A stretch of DNA of 64,000 nucleotides from Virgibacillus litoralis (GCF_017873675.1 NZ_JAGGKK010000009.1:1-64000); one strand, 5' to 3'; positions 29,843 to 39,606 are shown, numbered from the stretch's first letter. Translations and numbers: made by a program. The notes: generated from the letters alone by a model not told the origin.

Positions 29843-31084
29843 ATTTCAGAGCAAAATCCTAATGTAAAACGAAATTTAATTATTATGTGGTTCGCCAACT
29901 TTTTCATTGCCGGAAGTATTACTATGGTACTTCCATTTATTTCTTTATATATAGAAGAATTCGGTAATTTCACTGATTCTTATGTACAAACATGGTCAGG
30001 ATGGATATTCGGAATCACCTTTGTCACTGCCTTTATTTTCTCACCAATCTGGGGCCGTATCGGTGATAAGTACGGCAGGAAAAAGATTCTTATAATTTCT
30101 GCTGCAGGTCTTGGTTTATCAGTACTCCTAATGGGGTTTACCTCCTCAGTATGGGAGCTTTTTTTATTGCGCTTATTTATGGGGGTATTTACTGGATTTA
30201 TTCCAATGTCCCAGGCCATGATTTCAACGCAAACACCGAAGAGAATCGCTGGTCAGGTGCTAGGGACTTTGCAAACTGGAAGTATAACAGGAGCATTGAT
30301 GGGACCATTACTTGGTGGCGTGCTCGCTGATGCTTTCGGATATGCCTCCACATTCAAGTGGATTTCCATCACAATATTTTTATCCGGTATCATTGTGTTG
30401 TTTGGCGTAAGAGAAATTCTTATAAATTTTTCTGATGATAATCAGGATCAAGTTTCTTATTCTACTAAAGAGGTCCTCTTGCATATCATACAAAATCCGG
30501 TTTTACTCGTCGTCATGCTCATTTCCACTTTGGTACAAATTGCACATTTTAGTATCCAGCCAATTTTGTCCTTATATGTAGCTGAGATACACGGACCGGT
30601 CAGCATTGCATTCTATTCCGGAATGGCGTTCTCAGCAGCTGGACTTGGGAATTTGTTAATGGCTAAGCGCTGGGGTAAATTAGGGGATCGTATTGGTTAT
30701 ACCAAAATAATGATTTTCTTATTATTTATGGCTGGTATTGTTTATCTGCCCGGCGCATTCGTTACCAATATTTGGCAATTAGTTGTACTAAGATTTTTAT
30801 TAGGTATTTCTATCGGTGGGTTGGTTCCGGTTCGAGTAGCTTATATACGCCAGGAAGCACCATTATCAATGCAAGGGGAAGTGCTCGGTTATAATACCAG
30901 TTTACGGTTTTTAGGGAATATCATTGGACCTGCACTAGGAGGTATGCTGGCAGGGTTCTTCGGCTTCTCCGCAGTGTTTTTCGTAACTAGTGGATTGCTA
31001 TTAATAGGCGGGTTTATAATGCTTGTGGCATGGTATAAGCACGAATACGAGGGAAAGCGATCGCACTCACTCTCCTCTTCCTAG
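29843..31084 (+). CDS. MFS drug-efflux-type transporter, probable AUU start
   Basis: A 12-helix major facilitator protein of the multidrug type: GRIGDKYGRKK between helices 2 and 3 (motif A) and LGTLQTGSITGALMGPLLGG in helix 5 (motif C of proton antiporters). The first ATG (29885) lies inside helix 1 and has no ribosome site. Upstream the frame continues in-frame to a TGA at 29825 and contains no ATG, GTG or TTG, but an ATT at 29843 is preceded by AAGGGA at 6 nt and gives a normal N-terminus (ISEQNPNVKRNLII). I take this as the start, giving 413 residues. A sequencing error at the start is the alternative. Confidence 0.85.
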   Translation: MSEQNPNVKRNLIIMWFANFFIAGSITMVLPFISLYIEEFGNFTDSYVQTWSGWIFGITFVTAFIFSPIWGRIGDKYGRKKILIISAAGLGLSVLLMGFTSSVWELFLLRLFMGVFTGFIPMSQAMISTQTPKRIAGQVLGTLQTGSITGALMGPLLGGVLADAFGYASTFKWISITIFLSGIIVLFGVREILINFSDDNQDQVSYSTKEVLLHIIQNPVLLVVMLISTLVQIAHFSIQPILSLYVAEIHGPVSIAFYSGMAFSAAGLGNLLMAKRWGKLGDRIGYTKIMIFLLFMAGIVYLPGAFVTNIWQLVVLRFLLGISIGGLVPVRVAYIRQEAPLSMQGEVLGYNTSLRFLGNIIGPALGGMLAGFFGFSAVFFVTSGLLLIGGFIMLVAWYKHEYEGKRSHSLSSS

Positions 31085-31229
31085 CAGATTTCAGCGGAGC
31101 ATGCTAAGTAATAAATGTTGAATTCAACAAACAAAATTCCCCACAATAATATATTGATTTGTTATACTGGATATGCTACAACTAGTAGAGTCAATAAATT
31201 ATTCAGACATTAGAAAGAAAGTGATAGCA

Positions 31230-31475
31230 ATGGGAATTGTCGTTGTTGAGGTTTGTGACGGAAATGCGATCACTACTTTAGATATAGAAGGCATCATCGA
31301 AAAGGAATTTCCTGAGGTAGCCGTGCTTATGAATGAATGTTTGTCATTTTGCGGGCTATGTCGGGTTAAGCCATATGCACTAGTAAACAATAAACGCGTT
31401 TTCGGTAACACTCCTGAAGAATGTTTAGATAAAATAAGATCAGCCATAAAAGAAGAACTAGCTGTTTATCAATAA
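31230..31475 (+). CDS. yuzB: YuzB/DUF1450 family protein
   Basis: An 81-residue cytosolic protein beginning MGIVVVEVCDGNA, with conserved cysteines in VEVC and CLSFCGLC, the pattern of DUF1450. The cysteines suggest a thioredoxin-fold or metal-binding role but the function is not known. The ATG at 31230 is chosen for family length; an upstream frame is open to 31173. Its stop codon lies in the arm of its own terminator. Confidence 0.88.
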   Translation: MGIVVVEVCDGNAITTLDIEGIIEKEFPEVAVLMNECLSFCGLCRVKPYALVNNKRVFGNTPEECLDKIRSAIKEELAVYQ

Positions 31476-31500
31476 CAGCTAGTTCTTTTTGTTATAGAAA
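31453..31500 (+). terminator. Terminator overlapping the yuzB stop
   Basis: AAGAACTAGCTGTT pairs with AACAGCTAGTTCTT, followed by TTTGTT. Confidence 0.85.
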
Positions 31501-31617
31501 ATAATAGGCTGTGAACCTTAAACACGTTTGACTAAGTATGACTACAGTGTCGAAACGTCCTGTAGAGGCGAATAATTTTTGTTATTTCCCGGGAAATTTT
31601 TTGTCGGAAACTGCCGT

Positions 31618-32786
31618 TTATAGGCTAGCCTTGAAAATTTCTACTGAATCCTGGCGAGATAATTTTTTAAAGTTACCATACTCAGGACGTGCAATAACGG
31701 TTTTATCGGCCATCTCTTCAACGGTGTTTTCATCGATGTCGTATTCCGCTAATGTAGCTGGAGCCCCAATATCATTCCAGAATTCGCGTAGTTTATTTAT
31801 TCCCTCAAGCGCAACATCACGATCACTTTTTCCTTCTGCTTCAACATTAAACACACGAACTGCAAGTTGTTTAAAGCGATTTGTGTTCGTATCATCCAAT
31901 ACATGCTTCATCCAGTTTGGAAAAATAATCGAAAGTCCACCACCATGAGGAATGTCATGCACCGCTGATACAGCATGCTCAAGGTTATGTGTTGCCCAGT
32001 CACCACGATAGCCCATATTCAACATTCCATTTAATGCTAAGGTTCCACTTAACATCATTGTTTCACGGTACTCATAGTCTTCCAGATCATCCAATAATTT
32101 TGGAGCTGTTTCAATAACCGTACGCAGTATCGATTCACAAAATTGATCCTGTACAGGCGTATTTCCTGTTTGGTGAAAATAATGTTCCAACACATGCGAC
32201 ATTATATCAACGCTGCCATATACTGTCTGGTCGCGTGGAACGGAAATGTATTTGTTGGATCAAGAATGGAAAATTTAGGAAAGGTTGATGGTGTTCCCCA
32301 GCCATGTTTTTCATGTGTTTCCCAATTGGTAATAACCGATCCTGCATTCATTTCAGATCCTGTTGCCGCAATAGTCAGGACTGTTCCGAATGGAAGCGCA
32401 TCGTTTACCTTTTCTTTTTTCGTGACAATATCCCATATGTCAATATCCGTTTTAGCGCCTGTTACGATTGCTTTTGTCGCATCAATTGTGCTTCCTCCAC
32501 CAACAGCAAGCACAAATTCAACATCTTCATTTTTGCAAATTTCAATGCCTTTTCGAACTGTTGAAACGCGTGGATTAGGTTCTACCCCTGCAAGTTCAAC
32601 TACCTCGGCATTTATTTTACTTAATTGATTCATGACTTCATCATATACGCCATTTCTCTTGATACTTCCACCACCATATACAAGCAGCACTTTTTTACCG
32701 TAAGCAGCAACTTCATTAGGTAATGCTTCCAGTTGACCTTTTCCAAAAATTAATTTAACCGGGTTATAGAATGTAAAATTATCCAA
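31618..32786 (-). pseudogene. yugJ: NAD(P)H-dependent butanol dehydrogenase, single-base frameshift (yugJ-like)
   Basis: Iron-containing alcohol dehydrogenase family. The N-terminal frame (32786 to 32202) carries the nucleotide loop [13 protein letters not shown] and then breaks at [17 protein letters not shown]; the C-terminal frame (from about 32250 to 31618) carries the metal-binding [11 protein letters not shown] and [18 protein letters not shown]. Adding one T to the TTT run at 32244-32246 (minus strand) restores [22 protein letters not shown], the expected family sequence, and an about 389-residue protein. Either a true frameshift or a homopolymer sequencing error. TTG start after AGGAGG. 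Follows ridA by 18 nt. Confidence 0.9.
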
Positions 32787-32804
32787 TTATTATTCCTCCT
32801 GATG

Positions 32805-33182
32805 CTATTTTGTATATACGATTACGTCCATTTCTACCAGAACGTCCTTCGGTAATCGGCTGACTTCAACTGTCGCTCGTGCCGGATATGGTTCAGTTAA
32901 AAAACCACCATATATTTCATTTACAGTTGCAAAATCATCCATTGAATTAAGATAGATAGTAAATTTAACCACCTGGGAAAAATTAACTCCAGCTTCAGTC
33001 AGTATCGCCTGCAGATTTGCCAGCACTTGTTCTGTTTGGTTTTCTATACCATCAACTACCTCACTATTGCTAGGGTCGATTCCGATCTGTCCTGAAACAT
33101 AAATAAAATCCCCAGCCTGAATTGCCTGTGAATATGGTCCAATTGCAGCCGGTGCATATGCAGTATGTATTGCTTTTACCAT
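32805..33182 (-). CDS. ridA: RidA family 2-iminobutanoate/2-iminopropanoate deaminase
   Basis: A 125-residue trimeric enzyme that hydrolyses reactive enamines/imines left by PLP dehydratases. Motifs IGPYSQAIQAGDFIYVSGQIG (about 15-35), NLQAILTEAGV and YPARATVEVSRLP with the conserved Arg near 104 are intact. AAGGAGG precedes the ATG. Upstream of the alcohol dehydrogenase in the same direction. Confidence 0.94.
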   Translation of the reverse strand: MVKAIHTAYAPAAIGPYSQAIQAGDFIYVSGQIGIDPSNSEVVDGIENQTEQVLANLQAILTEAGVNFSQVVKFTIYLNSMDDFATVNEIYGGFLTEPYPARATVEVSRLPKDVLVEMDVIVYTK

Positions 33183-33231
33183 GTTAATTCCTCCTTATAA
33201 TTTAATTTTATCATTTCCATATTCAGTATTA

Positions 33232-33852
33232 CTACTCTTTTGCAAGTTCGTCCCTATATTCCATTACATCACGAACATAATATATATCACCATAGCAGGC
33301 ATTATACTGCTTTGCTTCTTCTCGTAAACATGTATATATCGATTTATTTGATGAAGTATTATACATTTTTTGAGAAAAATTAATAGCTGCTTCCTGGGTA
33401 TACGTTCCCGAATTATCGTTAATGTAATCAATAAAACCTTTTCCAAAATTGTATGACTGAATAGCCACTTTCAAATCTCCATTTGCTTGTTTAATTGTCT
33501 GGGAAAAATAATAGACTCCTTGTTTAATGGAAAGTTCTGGTTCATCTATGCATCCTCTTTCTCCGCAATAGCTTTCAGATGACTGCATTGGGTCATTCCC
33601 CCGACCACCAGATTCCTGCATCATCATTGCAAGCATCACATCCACATATTTTGTTACACCGTACTGTTTTGCATACTTTTCAACAGTCGGCTTATATTCC
33701 CATACCTGCTCACTTATCAACGTGCGCGAAACTTCAAACTGATGACTGTCTGGCCGCTCAAGCGCCAGAAAGGACACTATGATAAATACACTAACCAAGA
33801 CAGCTGCTATCACGAACGTTTGTTTAATTGCTTTTTTTGTTTTAGTTTTCAT
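33232..33852 (-). CDS. Lysozyme-like (CwlT N-domain type) membrane-anchored muramidase
   Basis: A 206-residue protein with one N-terminal transmembrane anchor (about 11-30) and an outer lysozyme-like domain: VMLAMMMQESGGRGNDPMQSSES places the catalytic Glu near 77, and ALQSYNFGKGFIDY-like AIQSYNFGKGFIDYI follows. It resembles the goose-lysozyme-like half of CwlT but lacks the NlpC/P60 half. Probably cleaves the glycan strand of peptidoglycan. GAGGG precedes the ATG. Confidence 0.85.
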   Translation of the reverse strand: MKTKTKKAIKQTFVIAAVLVSVFIIVSFLALERPDSHQFEVSRTLISEQVWEYKPTVEKYAKQYGVTKYVDVMLAMMMQESGGRGNDPMQSSESYCGERGCIDEPELSIKQGVYYFSQTIKQANGDLKVAIQSYNFGKGFIDYINDNSGTYTQEAAINFSQKMYNTSSNKSIYTCLREEAKQYNACYGDIYYVRDVMEYRDELAKE

Positions 33853-33896
33853 AAAATCCCTCTGTCATTCTTTTGCTAGTTTCATAGAATAAGCTT

Positions 33897-35243
33897 CTAT
33901 TGGTTTTTTGCGAATAACTCTTTCTCTCGCCATTTTCCGAATCGGTAGTACATATACGCAAATAAACTGCTTACCAAAAAGCTTGACCCCATCCCAATTG
34001 CTATGCCAGTTTCACCAAGCCAGTTGGAAAAAAGAGCGGTTAATGGATAGCGAAGCACCCACAATGAAATGACGTTTAGTGCGAGTACCTGGTACATTGC
34101 TCCGGACGCCCTAACAATTCCATTTAATATAAAATTAATCCCGAGGAATGGATAACATAGTGCGATAATCTGCAGATATCTTGTTCCGAATACTATCGCT
34201 GCTTCATCCTGAATAAATAGCCGTATACCGTATTCCGCAAAAAATACAACTAGAATTCCTACGATAAGCATAACAGAAAAATTGTAGAGAACACCAAACC
34301 TTGCAATGCTTTTTACACGTGACCAATTCCGAACCCCAATATTTTGACCAGCCATACTGCTAACTGCTGTTCCAAGCGCGTGTGCCGGCAGCATCAAAAT
34401 ACTATCCAAACGTTGTGCAGCACCAAAGCCAGCGACTACACCTTCCCCGTATATCGTTACAACACTCATTATTGCCGCTACTCCTGCAGAAATAACAGCC
34501 ATTTGCAACCCTGATGGAATGCCAAGATTTAAAATTAGGCCGACTTCCTTTTTTGATGGAAGTGACGGCATGGTGAATGGGGCTAATTTACGGTACAAAA
34601 CATGGATAATTCCATAGAGAAATGCACTTCCCTGTGCCACTATTGTGGCATATGCCGCTCCATCAATACCCAAATTGAAGCCGGCTATGAACAATGGATC
34701 AAGCACAATATTTAATGCTACCGCCAGCATTACAAACCGAAGTGGTGTTTTACTATCACCGAGTGCACGAAGAACAGTGCTTATAAAGTTATATCCAAAC
34801 AAGAACAATATTCCTAGGAAGTTTACCTGAAGATATGTCTTCGCCTCAGTCATCATGCCTTCCGGAGTGCCCAATAATTGCAGAAGCTGCTCAGCCATAA
34901 GATAACCAACAGTTCCTAATAAAATTGAAAGCAACACCAAAATTACGACAAATGCATTGAGATAGCGTTTTAACCCCGTATCATCTTTTTTACCTTTTTG
35001 CTGTGACAGAATTGTCAATGCAGCATTATTTAACCCGATTACAAATGATAATACCGTAAAAATAATTGTACTCGAAACAGCTACAGAACCGAGTGCATTT
35101 GCTCCAAGCAAATTACCTACCCATAAACTGTCGGCAAACTGGTAGGATGTTTGCAGCAAATTTGTCAGCATAATCGGCCCTGAAAATATAATCAACTGCT
35201 TCAGAATATTCCCTTGTGTGAAATCATGCTGTTTCTTCATCAT
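33897..35243 (-). CDS. MATE family multidrug efflux transporter
   Basis: A 448-residue, 12-helix antiporter. The family start GNILKQLIIFSGPIMLTNLLQTSYQFADSLWVG and the internal repeat LNLGIPSGLQMAVISAG are clear. MATE proteins expel cationic compounds with a sodium or proton gradient; the substrate cannot be told. Start context AAAGGCTGACG is weak-to-fair. It ends 45 bp before the lysozyme-like gene. Confidence 0.92.
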   Translation of the reverse strand: MMKKQHDFTQGNILKQLIIFSGPIMLTNLLQTSYQFADSLWVGNLLGANALGSVAVSSTIIFTVLSFVIGLNNAALTILSQQKGKKDDTGLKRYLNAFVVILVLLSILLGTVGYLMAEQLLQLLGTPEGMMTEAKTYLQVNFLGILFLFGYNFISTVLRALGDSKTPLRFVMLAVALNIVLDPLFIAGFNLGIDGAAYATIVAQGSAFLYGIIHVLYRKLAPFTMPSLPSKKEVGLILNLGIPSGLQMAVISAGVAAIMSVVTIYGEGVVAGFGAAQRLDSILMLPAHALGTAVSSMAGQNIGVRNWSRVKSIARFGVLYNFSVMLIVGILVVFFAEYGIRLFIQDEAAIVFGTRYLQIIALCYPFLGINFILNGIVRASGAMYQVLALNVISLWVLRYPLTALFSNWLGETGIAIGMGSSFLVSSLFAYMYYRFGKWREKELFAKNQ

Positions 35244-35263
35244 CGTCAGCCTTTCTGACTCCC

Positions 35264-35362
35264 ACCTAATATTGAGATCTTCTATTTAATATTAGTATCT
35301 TCATAGTATCGAGAACTTCAGCCTAATTCCGGCATTTTCAACTTAATACCAAGATCTTCTCA
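35264..35362. repeat. Degenerate 20-23 bp repeats between the MATE and acyl-CoA synthetase genes
   Basis: Successive units such as CACCTAATATTGAGATCTTCT, ATTTAATATTAGTATCTTCAT and ACTTAATACCAAGATCTTC share an AATA...ATCTTC pattern with spacing near 21 bp in the first units. They lie between divergently transcribed genes, so may overlap promoters. Strongly decayed. Confidence 0.45.
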
Positions 35363-35499
35363 TATTTCTATCCCCATTTTACCACGGATCAATAAACTCC
35401 TCCTTTTGCAAAACTTATTTATAAAGTTTTTATAATAATTGAAATAATGTGATATTATTAAAGTGTGCTTGTATAATATATAAAAAGGAGATGTTTCAT

Positions 35500-37122
35500 A
35501 TGATGCAAGTCCCGTTAACAGTAGGACCCATGCTTGAACATGCAGAAAAGTTTTTCTCAAAAAAACAAGTCATCTCGCAAACGCACGATAAGCTTCACCG
35601 GCTTACATATGCCGATATCGGAGAAAGAACAAGGCGCTTAATGAGTGTTCTCGATAGTTTGGGAATACAAAAAGGTGATCGGGTCGGCACATTAGCCTGG
35701 AATCATCACCGGCACCTGGAGATTTATTTTGCCGCACCAGGTATGGGGGCAGTGTTGCACACCATTAATATCCGATTATCCCCTGAGCACATTATTTACA
35801 TTATAAATCATGCAGAAGATAAGATTTTATTTATTGACGAAGACGTTTTACCCCTCATCGAAGCCGTACAGGATAAGCTTCAAACGGTTGAAGCATTTGT
35901 CATTATGACTGACAAATCCGAACTTCCAGAATCTACTTTAAAACCACTTTATTCATATGAAGAATTACTGCATACAGGAGATCCCACACATGAATTTTCA
36001 AAAGCAATCGATGAAAATGACCCAGCCGGAATGTGCTATACATCCGCTACAACAGGTAAACCTAAAGGTGTTGTCTACTCGCACCGCGGGATAGTCCTGC
36101 ACAGTTATGCTCTAGGATTAGCTGATTCAGCCGCGGTATCAGAATCTGATGTATCAATGGCTGTCGTACCACAGTTTCACGTTAATGCCTGGGGTACACC
36201 ATTTGCATGTACCTGGTTTGGATCTACACAAGTCATGCCTGGACCACGGTTCACGCCAAAACGACTCGCCGAATTCATAGAAAAATTCAACGTCACTATT
36301 ACTGCAGGAGTTCCAACTATATGGTTAGGATTACTGCGGGAACTGGAACAAGGGGATTATGACACGTCAAGCTTGCGTGCAGTACTTTGCGGTGGATCCG
36401 CTGCACCAAAGGGACTTATCCAAGCCTTCGAGCAAAAGTATAAAATACCATTTATTCATGCCTATGGTGCAACTGAGACAACACCACTCGTGACACTTTC
36501 CAGACTGAAGAGCTACCAGGAGGAAGAGTTAAGTGAAGAGGATAAATTGGATCAACGCGCCAAACAGGGCGCACTGATACCTGGCCTCGACATGAAAATC
36601 ATGGGTAATGATGGCGAAGTTGCCTGGGATGGTGAACAAATGGGTGAGTTACTACTTCGCGGGCCATGGATCGCCGACGAATACTATAAGGATGAACGAA
36701 GCGAGAATGCGTTCGTTGATGGCTGGTTCCATACTGGTGATGTTGTAACCGTAGACGAAGAAGGTACACTTAAAATTGTTGACCGCACGAAGGACCTGAT
36801 TAAGAGTGGCGGAGAATGGATTTCTTCCGTAGATTTGGAGAACGCCCTGATGGCACACGATGCAGTTTTCGAGGCAAGTGTTATCGCAATTCCAGACGCT
36901 GAATGGCAAGAGCGACCAGTTGCATGTGTTGTTTTACATGAAGGATTCGCTGACAAAGTCGGTAAAGAAGATATGCTTGAATTCATCCGGCCACAATTCG
37001 CTAAATGGTGGCTGCCAGATGATGTTCTGTTCTTCGATGAAATCCCTAAAACATCAGTGGGTAAATTTCTGAAGCGACAGCTACGTGAGCAAGTTAAAGA
37101 ACATTATAATATGCAAGAGTGA
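35500..37122 (+). CDS. Fatty acyl-CoA synthetase (AMP-binding)
   Basis: A 540-residue ANL-family ligase that activates a medium- or long-chain fatty acid to acyl-CoA through an acyl-AMP. P-loop YTSATTGKPKGVVYSH (about 181-197), YGATETTP (about 325), GWFHTGDVV and the C-terminal KDLIKSGGEWISS hinge with GKFLKRQLR catalytic Lys are all present. Start at 35500 follows AAAAAGGAG at 8 nt; an ATG at 35503 is equally possible. Chain-length preference unknown. Followed by a terminator and a tandem array. Confidence 0.92.
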   Translation: MMQVPLTVGPMLEHAEKFFSKKQVISQTHDKLHRLTYADIGERTRRLMSVLDSLGIQKGDRVGTLAWNHHRHLEIYFAAPGMGAVLHTINIRLSPEHIIYIINHAEDKILFIDEDVLPLIEAVQDKLQTVEAFVIMTDKSELPESTLKPLYSYEELLHTGDPTHEFSKAIDENDPAGMCYTSATTGKPKGVVYSHRGIVLHSYALGLADSAAVSESDVSMAVVPQFHVNAWGTPFACTWFGSTQVMPGPRFTPKRLAEFIEKFNVTITAGVPTIWLGLLRELEQGDYDTSSLRAVLCGGSAAPKGLIQAFEQKYKIPFIHAYGATETTPLVTLSRLKSYQEEELSEEDKLDQRAKQGALIPGLDMKIMGNDGEVAWDGEQMGELLLRGPWIADEYYKDERSENAFVDGWFHTGDVVTVDEEGTLKIVDRTKDLIKSGGEWISSVDLENALMAHDAVFEASVIAIPDAEWQERPVACVVLHEGFADKVGKEDMLEFIRPQFAKWWLPDDVLFFDEIPKTSVGKFLKRQLREQVKEHYNMQE

Positions 37123-37134
37123 TAAGGTAATGAG

Positions 37135-37165
37135 GAAATCGGCTATTACGCCGATTTCTTTTTTA
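37135..37165 (+). terminator. Terminator of the acyl-CoA synthetase gene
   Basis: GAAATCGGC/GCCGATTTC hairpin followed by TTTTTT. Confidence 0.92.
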
Positions 37166-37191
37166 TTGTAGAAAAATGTTCTTCTTATCAG

Positions 37192-37563
37192 AGGTTATCG
37201 ACTTGAATTGAAGATTATCAACCTGTATCGTGACTTATCAACTTGAATTGCTGGTTATCAACCTGGATCCGGACTTATCAACTTGAATTTCTGGTTATCA
37301 ACCTGGATCCGGACTTATCAACTTGAATTGCTGGTTATCAACCTGATCAAGGACTTATCAACTTGAATTGTAGATTATCAACCTGGATCCGGACTTATCA
37401 ACTTGAATTTCTGATTATCAACCTGTATCGTGACTTATCAACTTAAATTGCAGGATATCAACCTGGATCCGGACTTATCAACTTGAATTTCTGATTATCA
37501 ACCTGTATCGTGACTTATCAACTTAAATTGCAGGTTATCAACCTGATCAGGAATTTATCAACT
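37192..37563. repeat. 20-bp tandem array, about 19 units (40-bp higher-order period)
   Basis: TTATC recurs at 37195 and then every 20 bp to 37555 without a break. Units alternate between TTATCAACTTGAATTGCTGG-like and TTATCAACCTGGATCCGGAC-like forms, giving a 40-bp higher-order repeat. Some longer blocks (about 120 bp) are duplicated, so recent expansion has occurred. There are no spacers, so it is not CRISPR. It fills the space between convergent genes, from the synthetase terminator to 14 bp before the nitronate monooxygenase stop. Confidence 0.95.
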
Positions 37564-37576
37564 CATACTAAGGAGG

Positions 37577-38611
37577 TTATACTAACGACTGTATAATTTC
37601 GGTAACTGTTTCTTCTTTTTCAATGTTCCCAACACCTTGACCCGCCCAAAGCGATTGCACATCAGCAACAGCGAAATCTTTACCGGCATTCCTAATATCT
37701 TTTGTAAGCTGATTTTGTATTGGAAAAGGCAGTGGCGGGATACCACTCGCCTCTACTTCTGCTATGAATCTATTATTAATAGCGCGTGCGGGTCTGCCAG
37801 AGAAGACGTTGGTAATTTTGGTATCATTTGTTTGTGCCTTAATGAGTGCTCTTCGATATGTTTCATTTGTTCCAGCTTCTTTTGCTAACAGAAACCGCGT
37901 GCCGAGCTGAACTCCTTCTGCTCCCATTGCTAATAATGCTTTAACTTGTTTCTTTTTATGGATTCCACCCGCTGCTATAACCGGCAATGAGACAGTGTCC
38001 AACATTTCCTGCAGCAGCACATGCAAACCAATATTGCTTCCATTTGGGTGTTTTATTACATCAAATGTGCCACGGTGTCCACCCGCTTCACTCCCCTGGG
38101 CGACAATTGCGTCGTATCCTGCATCCTCTAATTGTTTAGCCTCATCAAGATTTGTAGCCATCCCAATTAGGGTGACGTTATTTTCCTTTAAGCGTCTAAT
38201 CAAAACAGAAGACAAAACACCAAATGCTGTGCTTACTATAGGAATATTTTCCTCCAGGATGACATAAATCTTCTCTTCTAGATTGTCTTTAACTTTAACT
38301 GAATCTTCTCCTGGGTCAATGTCCAATTCTTTTCTATAGTTGTTTAATATATGTTGCATTCTCTGAATATCAGTGGAGAATGTCTCCAAGTTGGTGGCAA
38401 ATATATTAACCGCGAATGGATTATTGGTTAGACTTTTCACTTTTTGAATTTTTTCCTTTAATACTGCCGCACTCATATACCCAGCTCCAATCGTGCCAAG
38501 TGCTCCATTCTGAGTGACAGCTGCTACCATTTCTGGAGTTGTTATCCCACCAGCCATTCCTGCTTGAATTATAGGTACTTCCATATGCAGCTTTTCAAAT
38601 AATTCATTCAC
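37577..38611 (-). CDS. Nitronate monooxygenase (FMN, FabK-like TIM barrel)
   Basis: A 344-residue flavoprotein of the NMO/2-nitropropane dioxygenase family. VPIIQAGMAGGITTPEMVAAV at the N-terminus, AQGSEAGGHRG (about 169-179, phosphate and catalytic His region), PVIAAGGIHKKKQVKALLAMGAEGVQLGTRFL are diagnostic. It oxidises alkyl nitronates or propionate-3-nitronate; FabK-type enoyl-ACP reductase is the main alternative. GTG start after GGAGGAGGG. Confidence 0.9.
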   Translation of the reverse strand: MNELFEKLHMEVPIIQAGMAGGITTPEMVAAVTQNGALGTIGAGYMSAAVLKEKIQKVKSLTNNPFAVNIFATNLETFSTDIQRMQHILNNYRKELDIDPGEDSVKVKDNLEEKIYVILEENIPIVSTAFGVLSSVLIRRLKENNVTLIGMATNLDEAKQLEDAGYDAIVAQGSEAGGHRGTFDVIKHPNGSNIGLHVLLQEMLDTVSLPVIAAGGIHKKKQVKALLAMGAEGVQLGTRFLLAKEAGTNETYRRALIKAQTNDTKITNVFSGRPARAINNRFIAEVEASGIPPLPFPIQNQLTKDIRNAGKDFAVADVQSLWAGQGVGNIEKEETVTEIIQSLV

Positions 38612-38784
38612 ACCAACACCCTCCTCCTCTTTTCATTCCCAATACTAGAATACCATACTATCTAACATCTCCTAAAATCTTCCTAAAACTTTCCTAACTT
38701 TCCTTCTTGACAATATTGTGAAAATTTCGTAATATGTTATTATTAACGAATGGTGTCGTTAAATGTTAATTTGAGTATAAGGAT

Positions 38785-39588
38785 GTGGAAATAAAGGTGA
38801 ACCAACTGCAACTTGAAACTGGTATTCGTACTATTATCAACGAAACGATAGACAATTTCTCTATCTTTATACATACCAATGACGGAGATATCGCTATTAA
38901 TGCATATGAACCCAGAAAGGCAGCTAGCTTAATTAAAATACCTATCCTAATTGAGGCCTTCCGCCAGCTTGAATCTGATCTGTTCCGGGCTGACTCACTA
39001 GTATATATTGAGCAAGATATGAAGGTTGGCGGGGCAGGCGTTATAAATTATCTTACTAGCTCGAATGTATATAGTTATAAAAATTTGATGGAATTAATGA
39101 TTATCATTTCCGATAACACTGCTGCAAACATTGTTCTTGATAAGGTAGAAATGTATCAGGTTAATGCACTAGCGAGAGATTTGAAATGTGAGCATACCGA
39201 AATGCAACGCAAGTTTATGGATATAGCATCACAAAGCGCCGGGCTTGAAAATTATACGAGCGCATACGATATGTATCAATTCTTATCTACTATTGCTGAT
39301 CACTGCAAAACGATAAATGACAATAGCAGATCACAAATTGTAAAAATATTATCGAATCAGCAATTTAGGGACAAACTTGCCAGCTATTTACCCTTTAACT
39401 CAGATGTACACCTATATCATAAATCAGGCGAGTTAGATGGCGTGGAACATGATGCTGCTATTCTGGAATACCAGAACAAGCGCATTGAAGCAGTTGTTAT
39501 GAGTGAGGGCTGGAAGAATAACGGAATAGGAAAAAGACATATTGCAGACATAGGAAACCTATTAATTGATTACATAAAATCAAACTAG
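38785..39588 (+). CDS. Class A beta-lactamase-fold serine hydrolase, cytosolic
   Basis: A 267-residue protein with the penicilloyl-serine transferase motifs in order: SLIK (Ser48-Lys51), SDN (109-111) and KSG (213-215). No signal peptide or transmembrane segment is present, unlike secreted beta-lactamases, and I do not see a standard omega-loop ExxLN. So it probably acts on an intracellular amide or ester, not on antibiotics. GTG at 38785 or 38797 may start it; neither has ideal spacing. It is followed 18 bp later by a regulator gene and most likely forms a unit with it. Confidence 0.75.
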   Translation: MEIKVNQLQLETGIRTIINETIDNFSIFIHTNDGDIAINAYEPRKAASLIKIPILIEAFRQLESDLFRADSLVYIEQDMKVGGAGVINYLTSSNVYSYKNLMELMIIISDNTAANIVLDKVEMYQVNALARDLKCEHTEMQRKFMDIASQSAGLENYTSAYDMYQFLSTIADHCKTINDNSRSQIVKILSNQQFRDKLASYLPFNSDVHLYHKSGELDGVEHDAAILEYQNKRIEAVVMSEGWKNNGIGKRHIADIGNLLIDYIKSN

Positions 39589-39606
39589 TTATGAGGAGGA
39601 ATAATA

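Noticed and set aside
37195-37560. DnaA-box cluster or origin
   Set aside because: TTATCAAC differs from the DnaA box (TTATNCACA) at key positions, and no dnaA, dnaN or rep gene is near.
37192-37563. CRISPR array
   Set aside because: Units are contiguous 20-mers with no spacers, and there are no cas genes in the window.
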